From an uncultured Prevotellaceae bacterium (GTDB lineage Bacteria; Bacteroidota; Bacteroidia; Bacteroidales; Bacteroidaceae), in assembly GCA_902800495.1 (NCBI GenBank), contig CADCET010000028.1:37723-93680 (forward strand): 55,958 nt of DNA. The letters run 5' to 3'. The notes below the pieces were generated by a model. The model did not search any database. It worked only from the letters and a program-made list of their open reading frames with translations, and was not told the DNA's origin. Both the position numbers and the translations under genes were made by a program. Below are positions 25,635 through 33,901 of this stretch, one piece after another (position 1 is the stretch's first letter; every line of letters begins with the position of its first letter).

Positions 25635-26774
25635 ATGAGAAAGAGCTGTTTATTTATCATACTGGTTATCGCAATCATTGCACTACCAAGCTATGCACAA
25701 AAGAAGAGCACTGTCAAGAAAAAGAGACCTGTAGTAGAAGTACCACAGGAGATAACGAAGTTTGACGAGATGCTGGATGCTACCCAACAGGTAGTCATCG
25801 TCGACAGTGTCGTTGTCAGCAAGCAGACGTTTCTGAGCGTTTACAATATCGGTGCTGAGTCGGGGTCTATCTCCACCTACAACCAGTTCTTCAGGACCGA
25901 CGACCAGCCCTACGCCACCGTATGTGTCAACCAATTAGGCAACAAGTGCTGGTTCTCAAACGATGGAAGGCTCTATACCATCGACAAGTTGGGAGTACAG
26001 TGGAGCGAGCCTGTACAATTAGAAGGTCTTGGTCGCTACCAGAGAACGAACTACCCTTTCGTGCTGTCTGACGGTACCACGCTCTACTTCGCCGCCATCA
26101 GCGACGAAGGATTGGGCGGACTGGATATCTATGTGTCGCGTTACGACTCAGAGACGGGAAAATATCTGCTGGCTGAAAATATCGGACTGCCTTTTAACTC
26201 GGAAGCCAATGACTATATGTATGTTGTTGACGAGTTAAACAATATCGGCTATTTTGCCACCGACCGTCGACAGCCTGACGGCAGCGTCTGCATCTATACA
26301 TTCATTCCTAACGAGAAGCGACTCACCTATCATGCTGATGAACTGAGTGAAGAACAGATTCGTAGCAGGGCAAGAATCGACTGCATTGCTGATACGTGGG
26401 GCGACGGTAATGCTCGCCAGGAGGCTCTCAGCCGTCTACAGGCAATGATGACCACCACGAAGAGAGCCGAGAAACAGGATTTCGTTTTTGTCGTCAATGA
26501 TGATGTCACATACACCAGCTTGGCCGATTTCCGTAATGCTGACAACCGCGACCGCTACAATGAACTCAGCCAGATGCAGAAACGCTACGAACAGCTTGGC
26601 ACGGAAATGGATAAGGCACGCCAGTACTATGCTACCAAAGCTGCAGCTATCGAAAAGAAAGGATTAAGGACTGAGATTCTCGAATACGAACAGGAATACT
26701 ATCAGTTAGAGACAAATATCCGACAATTAGAGAAAATCATCCGCAACTCAGAAATTAAACATCTAAAACCATAA
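25635..26774 (+). CDS. Exported beta-propeller (PD40-like) protein with coiled-coil tail
   Basis: Exported protein of 379 aa. The signal peptide is MRKSCLFIILVIAIIALPSYA, then a basic stretch (KKSTVKKKRPVVE). Two PD40-like propeller blades are visible: KCWFSNDGRLYTIDKLGVQW and LYFAAISDEGLGGLDIYVSR, followed by NDYMYVVDELNNIGYFATDR. The last ~80 residues (LSQMQKRYEQLGTEMDKARQ) are strongly helical and probably coiled coil. There is no OmpA-like peptidoglycan-binding domain, which many PD40 envelope proteins have. The ATG at 25635 is preferred to the upstream TTG because the signal peptide begins there. It is 4 nt from the next gene. Role in the cell envelope unknown. Confidence 0.7.
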   Translation: MRKSCLFIILVIAIIALPSYAQKKSTVKKKRPVVEVPQEITKFDEMLDATQQVVIVDSVVVSKQTFLSVYNIGAESGSISTYNQFFRTDDQPYATVCVNQLGNKCWFSNDGRLYTIDKLGVQWSEPVQLEGLGRYQRTNYPFVLSDGTTLYFAAISDEGLGGLDIYVSRYDSETGKYLLAENIGLPFNSEANDYMYVVDELNNIGYFATDRRQPDGSVCIYTFIPNEKRLTYHADELSEEQIRSRARIDCIADTWGDGNARQEALSRLQAMMTTTKRAEKQDFVFVVNDDVTYTSLADFRNADNRDRYNELSQMQKRYEQLGTEMDKARQYYATKAAAIEKKGLRTEILEYEQEYYQLETNIRQLEKIIRNSEIKHLKP

Positions 26775-26778
26775 AACT

Positions 26779-27657
26779 ATGAAAACAGAGAGAACTTTCC
26801 CAGAATCCGAGCTGATTATCAATGCTGACGGATCGTGCTTCCACCTTCATCTGAAGCCAGAGCAATTGGCAGACCGTGTCATCCTCGTCGGTGACCCTGC
26901 CCGTGTGGACACCGTGGCCGCCCACTTCGACACCAAGGAGTGTGAGGTCTCAAGTCGTGAATTCCATACCATCACTGGTACCTACAAAGGCAAACGCATT
27001 ACCTGCCAGTCACACGGCATCGGATGCGACAATATCGATATCGTTGCCAACGAACTCGACACGTTGGCCAACATTGACTATAGCACCCGTACCGAACGTG
27101 AAGAGCATCGCACGCTGACGATGGTGCGCATCGGCACTTGCGGTGGTCTGCAACCGTTTACGCCTACTGGCTGTTTCGTGGCCAGCGTCAAGAGCATCGG
27201 CTTCGACGGCCTCCTAAACTACTATGCCGGACGCAATGTCGTCTGCGACATTGAGATGGAAAAGGCCTTCAAGGAACACATGCAGTGGGATCCCATCAAG
27301 GGCGCACCCTACGTTGCTGTGGCCAACGAAGAACTGATCAACCAGATAGCACAAGACGACATGGTACGCGGCTACACCGTTGCCTGCGGTGGTTTCTACG
27401 GCCCCCAGGGACGCCAACTTCGTGCCGATATTGCCGACCCGGACCAGAACAAGAAGATTGAGTCGTTCGAGTATGAAGGTATGAAGATTTGCAACTTCGA
27501 AATGGAATCGTCAGCTCTTGCCGGTCTCGCCTCACTGCTCGGTCATCGCGCTATGACTTGTTGCATGGTCATCGCCAACCGCTATGCTAAGGAGATGAAC
27601 ACCGAGTACAAGAACTCCATCGACACACTCATTGAGAAAGTGCTTGATCGCATCTAA
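26779..27657 (+). CDS. Nucleoside phosphorylase family enzyme (uridine phosphorylase-like)
   Basis: Cytosolic enzyme of 292 aa of the purine/uridine phosphorylase superfamily, which splits nucleosides with phosphate into base and ribose-1-phosphate. Recognisable parts are RVILVGDPARVDTVAAHF near residue 34, the phosphate/ribose region MVRIGTCGGLQPFTPTGCFV, and the ribose-binding methionine motif CNFEMESSALAGLASLLGHR. Bacteroidetes paralogues of this type are common in nucleotide salvage, and base specificity cannot be read from sequence alone. The start ATG follows the propeller stop after 4 nt, so the two are likely cotranscribed; a flotillin gene follows after 21 nt. Confidence 0.85.
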   Translation: MKTERTFPESELIINADGSCFHLHLKPEQLADRVILVGDPARVDTVAAHFDTKECEVSSREFHTITGTYKGKRITCQSHGIGCDNIDIVANELDTLANIDYSTRTEREEHRTLTMVRIGTCGGLQPFTPTGCFVASVKSIGFDGLLNYYAGRNVVCDIEMEKAFKEHMQWDPIKGAPYVAVANEELINQIAQDDMVRGYTVACGGFYGPQGRQLRADIADPDQNKKIESFEYEGMKICNFEMESSALAGLASLLGHRAMTCCMVIANRYAKEMNTEYKNSIDTLIEKVLDRI

Positions 27658-27678
27658 TCAACCAAACCTAAAAACAAT

Positions 27679-29169
27679 ATGGACCCAACAACACTTTACA
27701 TGCTCATCGCAGTAGTCGTGGTGCTACTGGTGTTATTTGTCTTTATATCCTACGTCAAGGCACCACCCTCGTTTGCCTTCATCATCTCTGGTCTCTCGAA
27801 GGAACCTCGTGTGCTGATAGGCTCCGGCGGTTTCCGTATTCCTTTCTTGGAACGTCTTGACAAGGTGTATCTCGGACAGATTACCGTTGATATCAAGACC
27901 GAAGAGAGCGTACCTACCAACGACTTTATCAACGTCGATGTGGACGCTGTAGCTAAGATTCGCGTCACGCCCAACTCTGAGGGAACCCGTCTGGCTGCCA
28001 AGAACTTCCTGAACATGGAGCCTACGGAGATTGCCAACCAGTTGCAGGACTCATTGCAGGGTAATATGCGTGAAATCATCGGTACGCTCGACCTCCGCTC
28101 GCTGAATACTGACCGCGACGGTTTCTCTGATCAGGTGATGCAGAAGGCTCAGCCCGATATGGCCAAGCTGGGTATCGAGATTATCTCGTGCAACATCCAG
28201 AACGTCACCGACCGCGAAGGGCTCATCAAGGACCTCGGTGCCGACAATACGGCCAAAATCAAGAAAGACGCCGCCATCAATCGTGCCGTTGCTGAGCGCG
28301 ACGTGAAGATTGAGGTGTCGAAGGCTGACAAAGAGGCCAACGATGCCCGCGTAGATGCCGATACTGCCATTGCCGTCAAGAACAACGACCTGGCCTTGAA
28401 GCGTGCAGCCCTGAAGCGTGAGGCTGATACGGCCCAGGCTGATGCCGATGCCGCCTACGCCATTCAGCAGCAGGAACAGCAGAAGACCATCAACATCAAG
28501 ACCGTCGAGGCTGAGATTGAGAAGACCAAGCGCGAGCAGATTCTCTCGAAGGAGCAGATTGAAATCAAGATGAACCAACTGGCTGCTGAGGTTGAGAAGA
28601 AGGCTGATGCAGACAAATATAAGGTGGAAATCGACGCTCAGGCCGACCTCGAACAGCGCAAGCGCGTGGCCGAGGCTCAGAAATACGAGGCCGAGCAACG
28701 TGCTCTGGCTCAGAATGCCGAGTCTGATGCCGCCCGTTACCGCTTAGAGCAGGAGGCCATCGGTATCAAGGCCAAGGGTGAGGCTGAGGCTTACGCCATC
28801 CAGAAAAAGGGTGAGGCCGAAGCATTGGCAATGGACAAGAAGGCCGAGGCCTATAAGAAGTACAACAACGCCGCTATCGCCCAGATGATGATTGAGATCC
28901 TGCCGCAGATTGTCGAGAACGTCGCTAAGCCCATCTCGGCCATCAAGGACGTCAACATCTACAGCGCCGACGGTGGTGGTGTCAGTTCGCTCAGCGGCAA
29001 CGTGCCCGTAGCCATCAAGCAAGCCTTCGACGTACTCAAGTCAGCCACCGGCGTTGATATGGCCGACATCATGAAGGCTGGCAGCATCGAGGCCGTCACC
29101 ACGCGTAACGTCAACCTCAATGACAAGGCTGCCGACGCCCTCGGCAACATCGTCAAAGACAAGAAGTAA
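27679..29169 (+). CDS. Flotillin-like SPFH-domain membrane protein
   Basis: Membrane scaffold protein of 496 aa resembling flotillin/YuaF-associated FloT and YqiK. One N-terminal membrane anchor (LYMLIAVVVVLLVLFVFISY), then an SPFH/band-7 domain from about 35 to 200, and a long alanine-, glutamate- and lysine-rich coiled coil (EVSKADKEANDARVDADTA, KRVAEAQKYEAEQRALAQ) carrying EA-repeat style heptads typical of flotillins, and a short C-terminal tail. Flotillins organise lipid microdomains and protein quality control in the membrane; the partner here is unknown. No NfeD-like gene is adjacent. The stop TAA is directly followed by the mnmE ATG. Confidence 0.88.
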   Translation: MDPTTLYMLIAVVVVLLVLFVFISYVKAPPSFAFIISGLSKEPRVLIGSGGFRIPFLERLDKVYLGQITVDIKTEESVPTNDFINVDVDAVAKIRVTPNSEGTRLAAKNFLNMEPTEIANQLQDSLQGNMREIIGTLDLRSLNTDRDGFSDQVMQKAQPDMAKLGIEIISCNIQNVTDREGLIKDLGADNTAKIKKDAAINRAVAERDVKIEVSKADKEANDARVDADTAIAVKNNDLALKRAALKREADTAQADADAAYAIQQQEQQKTINIKTVEAEIEKTKREQILSKEQIEIKMNQLAAEVEKKADADKYKVEIDAQADLEQRKRVAEAQKYEAEQRALAQNAESDAARYRLEQEAIGIKAKGEAEAYAIQKKGEAEALAMDKKAEAYKKYNNAAIAQMMIEILPQIVENVAKPISAIKDVNIYSADGGGVSSLSGNVPVAIKQAFDVLKSATGVDMADIMKAGSIEAVTTRNVNLNDKAADALGNIVKDKK

Positions 29170-30591
29170 ATGACAAATCCCGTCACCACTCACCACTCAC
29201 CATTCACGAGTGAAGACATTGTCACTTCACCATTCACGAGTGAAGACACTATCTGCGCCCCCGCCACAGCCGTCGGGGGCGCACTTGCCGTTATCCGCGT
29301 CTCTGGTCCTGCTGCCTTCTCCAGCGTCAGCACCCTCTGTTCGCTATGCTGCGGTGCTGCCGCAGCCAACACGGTTCACTTCACCCGCCTCACGGCCCCC
29401 TCACCGTGCGATGCCGATTCCCTCGCCCGTCTCACGGCCCCTTCACAGTGCGATGCGGTTCCCCCGCATCGAGAATTCATCGACGAAGCCCTCATCACCG
29501 TCTTCCGCGCCCCCCACAGCTACACTGGCGAAGACTCCGTAGAAATCTCCTGTCACGGCTCCACCTACATCGTCCGCCGCATCCTCGACCTCCTTGTCCA
29601 GCAAGGTTGCCGCATGGCTCGCCCCGGCGAGTTCACCATGCGCGCCTACCTCAACGGCAAGCTCGACCTCAGTCAGGCTGAGGCCGTCGCCGACCTCATC
29701 GCCTCCACCAACAAGGCCACCCACGACATCGCCATGAGTCAGCTGCGCGGACATTTCTCCTCCAAACTCAAGACCCTCCGCGACCAGCTCCTCAAGCTCA
29801 CCTCCCTCCTTGAACTCGAACTCGACTTCTCCGATCACGAAGACCTCGAGTTTGCCGACCGTTCCGAACTTCTCGCACTTGCCCAGAAGATTGATGTTCA
29901 TATTACCCGTCTTGCCGACTCCTTCGACACTGGCAACGCCATCAAAAACGGTATTCCCGTGGCCATCGTCGGTGCTCCTAACGTTGGCAAGTCAACACTC
30001 CTCAACGCGCTCCTTGGAGAAGAACGCGCCATCGTCAGCGACATACAAGGTACCACCCGCGATGCTATCGAAGACACCATCCAACTTGGCGGCATCACTT
30101 TCCGCTTCATCGACACCGCCGGCATCCGCCACACCAACGACCAAATAGAACTCATGGGCATCGACCGATCCATTGCAGCCGCCCAGCGTGCGCGCATCAT
30201 CCTGATGATGACCGAACCAGGCGTTTCCTACCCCGACATCCCCGTTCGCGACGACCAGACCGTCATTCGAATCGAAAACAAGACCGATACATTCCAGGCC
30301 AAGTTCGGTATCGGCCTTGAAACCCTGCGCCAGCGCCTGATTGATGCCGCTCCAAAAACTACCGACAACGACGTCATCATAACCAACGCCCGCCATTACG
30401 AGGCCCTCACCAATGCCCATACCCACCTTCAGCGCGTCCTCGACGGTCTCAGCATCAACTTATCTGGCGACCTCCTTTCCGAAGACCTCCGCCTCGTCCT
30501 CGCCGACCTCTCCGAAATAACTGGCGAAGGACAGATAACTCCCCAAGAAACCCTCAACAACATCTTCTCCCATTTCTGCGTGGGCAAGTGA
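29170..30591 (+). CDS. mnmE: tRNA modification GTPase MnmE with two repeat inserts
   Basis: GTPase of 473 aa that with MnmG makes the 5-carboxymethylaminomethyl group on wobble uridine 34 of tRNAs. The N-terminal formyl-THF-binding domain has VIRVSGP and APHSYTGEDSVEISCHG; the G domain is inserted in the helical domain with G1 at 268-275 (GAPNVGKS), G3 DTAGIR at 315-320 and NKTD at 370-373; the C-terminal FCVGK carries the catalytic cysteine. Two stretches look foreign: residues 3-26 (two copies of SPFTSED) and residues 74-100 (two copies of RLTAPSxCDA), both arising from DNA repeats. The start abuts the flotillin stop; a true start nearer residue 27 cannot be excluded. The mobile element begins just after this gene. 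Confidence 0.94.
   Translation: MTNPVTTHHSPFTSEDIVTSPFTSEDTICAPATAVGGALAVIRVSGPAAFSSVSTLCSLCCGAAAANTVHFTRLTAPSPCDADSLARLTAPSQCDAVPPHREFIDEALITVFRAPHSYTGEDSVEISCHGSTYIVRRILDLLVQQGCRMARPGEFTMRAYLNGKLDLSQAEAVADLIASTNKATHDIAMSQLRGHFSSKLKTLRDQLLKLTSLLELELDFSDHEDLEFADRSELLALAQKIDVHITRLADSFDTGNAIKNGIPVAIVGAPNVGKSTLLNALLGEERAIVSDIQGTTRDAIEDTIQLGGITFRFIDTAGIRHTNDQIELMGIDRSIAAAQRARIILMMTEPGVSYPDIPVRDDQTVIRIENKTDTFQAKFGIGLETLRQRLIDAAPKTTDNDVIITNARHYEALTNAHTHLQRVLDGLSINLSGDLLSEDLRLVLADLSEITGEGQITPQETLNNIFSHFCVGK
29197..29248. repeat. 22-bp direct repeat, 30-bp period, at the start of mnmE
   Basis: Copies at 29197-29218 and 29227-29248 are identical and each contains the palindrome TTCACGAGTGAA. The 30-bp period keeps the frame. 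Confidence 0.8.
29389..29456. repeat. 26-bp imperfect direct repeat, 42-bp period, in mnmE
   Basis: Copies at 29389-29414 and 29431-29456 share CTCACGGCCCC and GTGCGATGC with two differences. The 42-bp period equals 14 codons, so the frame is kept. Confidence 0.75.
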
Positions 30592-30633
30592 TTGATTATC
30601 AACAACTTAGAACAATTTGAATAAACTATTACT

Positions 30634-30660
30634 AAAGCTCTCATTTTGAGGGCTTTTGTT
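30634..30660 (+). terminator. Intrinsic terminator after mnmE
   Basis: AAAGCTCTC (30634-30642) pairs with GAGGGCTTT (30648-30656) through one wobble, 5-nt loop, then T-rich. Confidence 0.7.
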
Positions 30661-30715
30661 GTGTTAAGTGTTCTTAATTGCTCTTTGTTATTCCAAGTTA
30701 TTTTAGCTATTTTTG

Positions 30716-30760
30716 TACCCTATTTCTACCCCGAGGCTAAAATTGGGGTCGATTTTAGGG
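30716..30760. promoter_or_regulatory. Nested inverted repeat, possible recombination or operator site
   Basis: CCCTA (30718-30722) and ACCCC (30728-30732) are mirrored by GGGGT (30745-30749) and TAGGG (30756-30760). The left half also holds a direct repeat TACCC at 30716 and 30727. It lies between the mnmE terminator and the first element gene, where an attachment-site core or integrase arm would be expected. Confidence 0.4.
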
Positions 30761-30786
30761 AAAAATCTCGCTATTTAAGACACTGG

Positions 30787-30868
30787 TGTGAGACGCTGTG
30801 AGAATCAGCAAAACGCTATAGAAGATACCAACGTGAGACACAGTGAGAAAATGCGAGACGGTATGAGA
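30787..30868. repeat. Three copies of a GTGAGAC-n4-TGAGA repeat
   Basis: Copies at 30788-30803, 30833-30848 and 30853-30868 follow the pattern GNGAGAC, four or so bases, TGAGA. They lie just upstream of, or at, the 5' end of the seven-module regulator gene and could be binding sites for autoregulation or for excisionase. The stretch 30592-30910 holds no other gene. Confidence 0.6.
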
Positions 30869-30910
30869 CAAAAAGTAGGCGAATTAAAGATTCATAATGA
30901 CAGACAGAAT

Positions 30911-32455
30911 ATGGAATACAAGAAGCGATGCCAATGGTGCGGGAAACCTTTTATTGCGCACAAAATGACGACTCTGTACTGCTCTAAGATATGTATTGAG
31001 AGAGCATACAAGGCAAAAGAGAAGCAGAAAAAAATTGACGCTGTAGAAGCTGAACAATCTTCTCAACTGCCCATTGTTGAGAGTGTTGGGAACAAACCAT
31101 TCCTGACACCCTCTGAAGCCGCAATACTTTTAGGTCTGAGTAAAGCTACACTATATAGGTATCTGGCCCAAGGTCTGCTCAAAGCTCTTCAAACTCCAGC
31201 ACGTACTATTATAAGACGAAGTGACATTGAGCGCATGTTTGACACTTGCCATGAATACAAGAAACGTAGCTACCATATTAATAAGGTTAGCGACACAATG
31301 ACAATGAAAGAGATAATGGAGAAATACAATATTACAAAAAAATGTGCAATGCGGAGGATTGACAAGTTCCAAATTCCCAAAATATACGAAGGCCGGAACG
31401 TATTCTACTCGAAGGCTTCTATTGACAAGTACTTTGCAGAATTGGCAGATGAAATCAATCTGGAGCAATATTATACTCCTGATCAGATGATGGAGAAGTT
31501 TAACATGACGCGCTCCGCTGTCGTATCATATGCTCTCCGCCATAAGATTCCAAGAATCAACAGACACCATCAGGTTTACTACTCGAAAATACATGTGGAC
31601 AGCCTGAAAGGTGGAAGTGGATTTGATCCCTTTTACTATACCTATGAGGAAATCCAATACATATATGGATTCAATTTGGATCAAGCAAAATATTATGTCA
31701 AGACATATCATGTTGAGAAGAAGAAACGCGGTAAGTTTACTTTGATACGTCGTGAAGACTTTGACCGTATTATTAAGGAACGCATGAACGGCAGCCTATC
31801 TATTGAAGAAATCAATGCAAAGATTAAGAACGAACAGGAGGTAAGGGCTGAAGAAGAAATAATAGATGCTCCTATCGAGATAGCGGAATATCCCGATGAT
31901 GACACTGTAGAGGATGATGGAAACTACGGTAAGATTCCCGGTTATATCAGTGCCGAGGAGATTGCCGAACGATATAAGCAGAACAAGAAGTGGGTTCACT
32001 ACCTGACCCGGACCAAGCGTGTCCCTCGTGTTCAGAAGGCCGGATTCCTGTTCTATGACGAAAAGGTGGTGGATGAACTCTTCAGCAAATACACATCTGT
32101 GGATAATATCACAGAGTGGTACACCTGCGACGATATAGAACAGAAGTATAACATGACAGCTGTAGCCCGAAGGAGCTTTACCCATCGACATAACATCCCC
32201 ACCAAGAAGGAGTACGGTATCACCTATTACTCCAAGGTTCATGTGGATTATGCAAAGAATCCAGGAATCCAGTATGCTGACGAATACTATACTGTCGATC
32301 AGATAGTGGACATCTATCGTGTTGGGAAGAACACCGTGTATAACGCTATCAGGCATTACAAGGTGCCAAGTCTTAAAGATGGCAATTTCGGAGTGTATCT
32401 GAAGACGGCCATCGACAAGATCTTCAAGGACAAAAAGCGGCCTGAACAGCAGTAA
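30911..32455 (+). CDS. Zinc-knuckle protein with seven tandem excisionase-like winged-helix modules
   Basis: DNA-binding protein of 514 aa. A C-x2-C-x13-C-x3-C zinc knuckle (C7, C10, C24, C28) is followed by a basic helix. Seven MerR/excisionase-type winged-helix modules follow at about 64-110, 129-175, 187-232, 242-287, 345-391, 403-448 and 459-505. Each has a start like YYTxDQIxxxY, a recognition helix, a wing ending in a basic/aromatic strand (VFYSK, VYYSK, TYYSK) and a closing helix (xxVDxxF). Modules 4 and 5 are separated by an acidic linker (EYPDDDTVEDDGNYGKIPGY). The ATG at 30911 (MEYKKRCQWCGKPF) is chosen because the upstream 41 codons cover the GTGAGAC repeats; a GTG at 30788 is possible. 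First gene of the element, next to the phased repeats and the recombinase. Function (excision control or element maintenance) is inferred. Confidence 0.8.
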   Translation: MEYKKRCQWCGKPFIAHKMTTLYCSKICIERAYKAKEKQKKIDAVEAEQSSQLPIVESVGNKPFLTPSEAAILLGLSKATLYRYLAQGLLKALQTPARTIIRRSDIERMFDTCHEYKKRSYHINKVSDTMTMKEIMEKYNITKKCAMRRIDKFQIPKIYEGRNVFYSKASIDKYFAELADEINLEQYYTPDQMMEKFNMTRSAVVSYALRHKIPRINRHHQVYYSKIHVDSLKGGSGFDPFYYTYEEIQYIYGFNLDQAKYYVKTYHVEKKKRGKFTLIRREDFDRIIKERMNGSLSIEEINAKIKNEQEVRAEEEIIDAPIEIAEYPDDDTVEDDGNYGKIPGYISAEEIAERYKQNKKWVHYLTRTKRVPRVQKAGFLFYDEKVVDELFSKYTSVDNITEWYTCDDIEQKYNMTAVARRSFTHRHNIPTKKEYGITYYSKVHVDYAKNPGIQYADEYYTVDQIVDIYRVGKNTVYNAIRHYKVPSLKDGNFGVYLKTAIDKIFKDKKRPEQQ

Positions 32456-32466
32456 TTACACATTAT

Positions 32467-32576
32467 GGATAATGATAGGATAATATTAGGATAATGTTAG
32501 GATGAAGTTATTCTCGTGTTATTTTCAAGTTATAATAAGTTATGATTAAGTTATGGAAAGTTATGATTCAAGTTAG
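32467..32576. repeat. Helically phased direct-repeat array upstream of the recombinase
   Basis: Four copies of GGATAATGTTA-like units start at 32467, 32478, 32489 and 32500, an exact 11-bp period. They run into a second series of AAGTTAT units at 32505, 32527, 32537, 32548, 32558 and 32570 (10-12 bp apart). All fall on about the same face of the helix. Position between the multi-module regulator and the recombinase suggests integrase arm sites, excisionase sites or iterons. The rest of the gap (32577-32721) shows no feature. Confidence 0.8.
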
Positions 32577-32721
32577 AAAATGGCCTCAGACATATCATGA
32601 ATATGCTGGGATTAAGCCTATTTGGAATGATTTTCAAATGATGTCCAAATTATTTGCTGCTGACAGATATCAGCATGTAATAATCGGATAATTTTGCAAC
32701 CAATTTAAAATATTTAGAACT

Positions 32722-33883
32722 ATGCAGATTTGTAAGACTGTTACGTTGAGAACAAAAAAGCTGAAGAACGGAATGCTCTCGTACTGGACTCCGTGATAAT
32801 ATCACCATGAAGATAGTGCGCCATGAGTTTATCGGGATTTACATCTATCCAGATCCCAAGACGAAGGAAGAAATCCTGTACAACAAGGAAATGGCAAAGA
32901 AGGCCGAGGTTATCCGATGTCGGCGTTACGAGGATGTTGTCAGCCAGAGACTCGGCATCCTCGATGAACGGAGGCTGAAGGGCGACTTCCTCGCCTACTA
33001 CCGCCAAATCCTGAAGAACAAGAACCAGAAATGGGAATATGTATATCAGCACTTCGAAAAGTTCGTGGAAGGCAAATGCCGCTTCATAGATGTGGATCTG
33101 GAGCTATGCAAGAAATTCCACGACTACCTTCTGAACGCCAAGGGACTGAAGACGGGCTTGCCTCTGGCCAGGAACTCGGTCGCCGGTTACTGGTCAACCT
33201 TCCGTGGATTCCTGAATGTGGCCTATAGAGACAGGTGTATCAAGGAGAATGTCAACGACTACCTTGACCGCATCAATACGGTAGCCACACGCAGGGAGAG
33301 CCTGACAGTTGCAGAGATTAAGAAATTATATGAGACCCCGTGCGAGTACGACGTTCTGAGACGAGCTTCCATTTTCTCTTGTCTGACAGGCCTCCGTCGC
33401 AGTGACATCATGGCCCTGACGTGGAACAATGTGCAGGAATATACGGATGGCGGCCATTACCTTGACTTTATCTCCGTAAAGACCCAGGCGGACAACCTCA
33501 TTCCTATCAGTGAAGAAGCCTATATGCTGCTTGGCGAGAAAAAAGACGGCCTGATTTTTGAGGGTCTGAAGAAAGAAATGACCAATCATCCGTTAAAAGA
33601 TTGGATTAGTTCTGCAGGAATCAAGAAGCATATAACCTTCCACTGCTTCAGGCATACCTATGCCTCATTGCAGATTGAAATGGGGACTGACGCATTCACC
33701 GTTCAGAAGCTACTTGCCCATAAGACCATCGGCACGACAGAGATCTATACCCGTCATGCAGACCCGAAACGTCGTGAAGCAGCCAACAAGATATGTTTAG
33801 GTTTGTTAAAACCGAAAGTGATACCCATCGATGGAGAAAAGAAGAAAAGAGGCCGTCCACGAAAACAAGTGCCAAACAACTGA
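32722..33883 (+). pseudogene. Tyrosine recombinase (integrase) with frameshifted N-terminus
   Basis: Site-specific recombinase of the Bacteroidetes ICE type. An intact catalytic domain is read from ATG 32807 (358 aa): R197, K225, H279, R282, H305 and nucleophile Y314, in TGLRRSD, SVKTQ, HCFRHTYA, LAHKTIGTTEIYTRH. The usual N-terminal start lies upstream in another frame: 32722-32796 codes MQICKTVTLRTKKLKNGMLS then YWTP and a stop, while the downstream frame reads back as GLRDNIT before MKIVRHEFIG. Family members have an extra YLDxYP-like strand here, so a short deletion (not a multiple of three) has removed it and broken the frame. A product restarted at 32807 would lack about 30 residues of the arm-binding region. 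It ends in an AT-hook-like tail (KKKRGRPRKQ). Activity is uncertain; a sequencing error could mimic this. Confidence 0.8.
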
Positions 33884-33901
33884 AAAGAAGGCAAAAGAAT
33901 G

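Noticed and set aside
30592-30780. tRNA gene as integration target
   Set aside because: No cloverleaf or TTCGA-type T-arm was found near the element's left end. mnmE is the only conserved gene at the boundary.
32467-32576. CRISPR or microsatellite explanation for the phased repeats
   Set aside because: The unit of 10-12 bp with no spacers excludes CRISPR. Two different unit types in helical register are more than a simple microsatellite.
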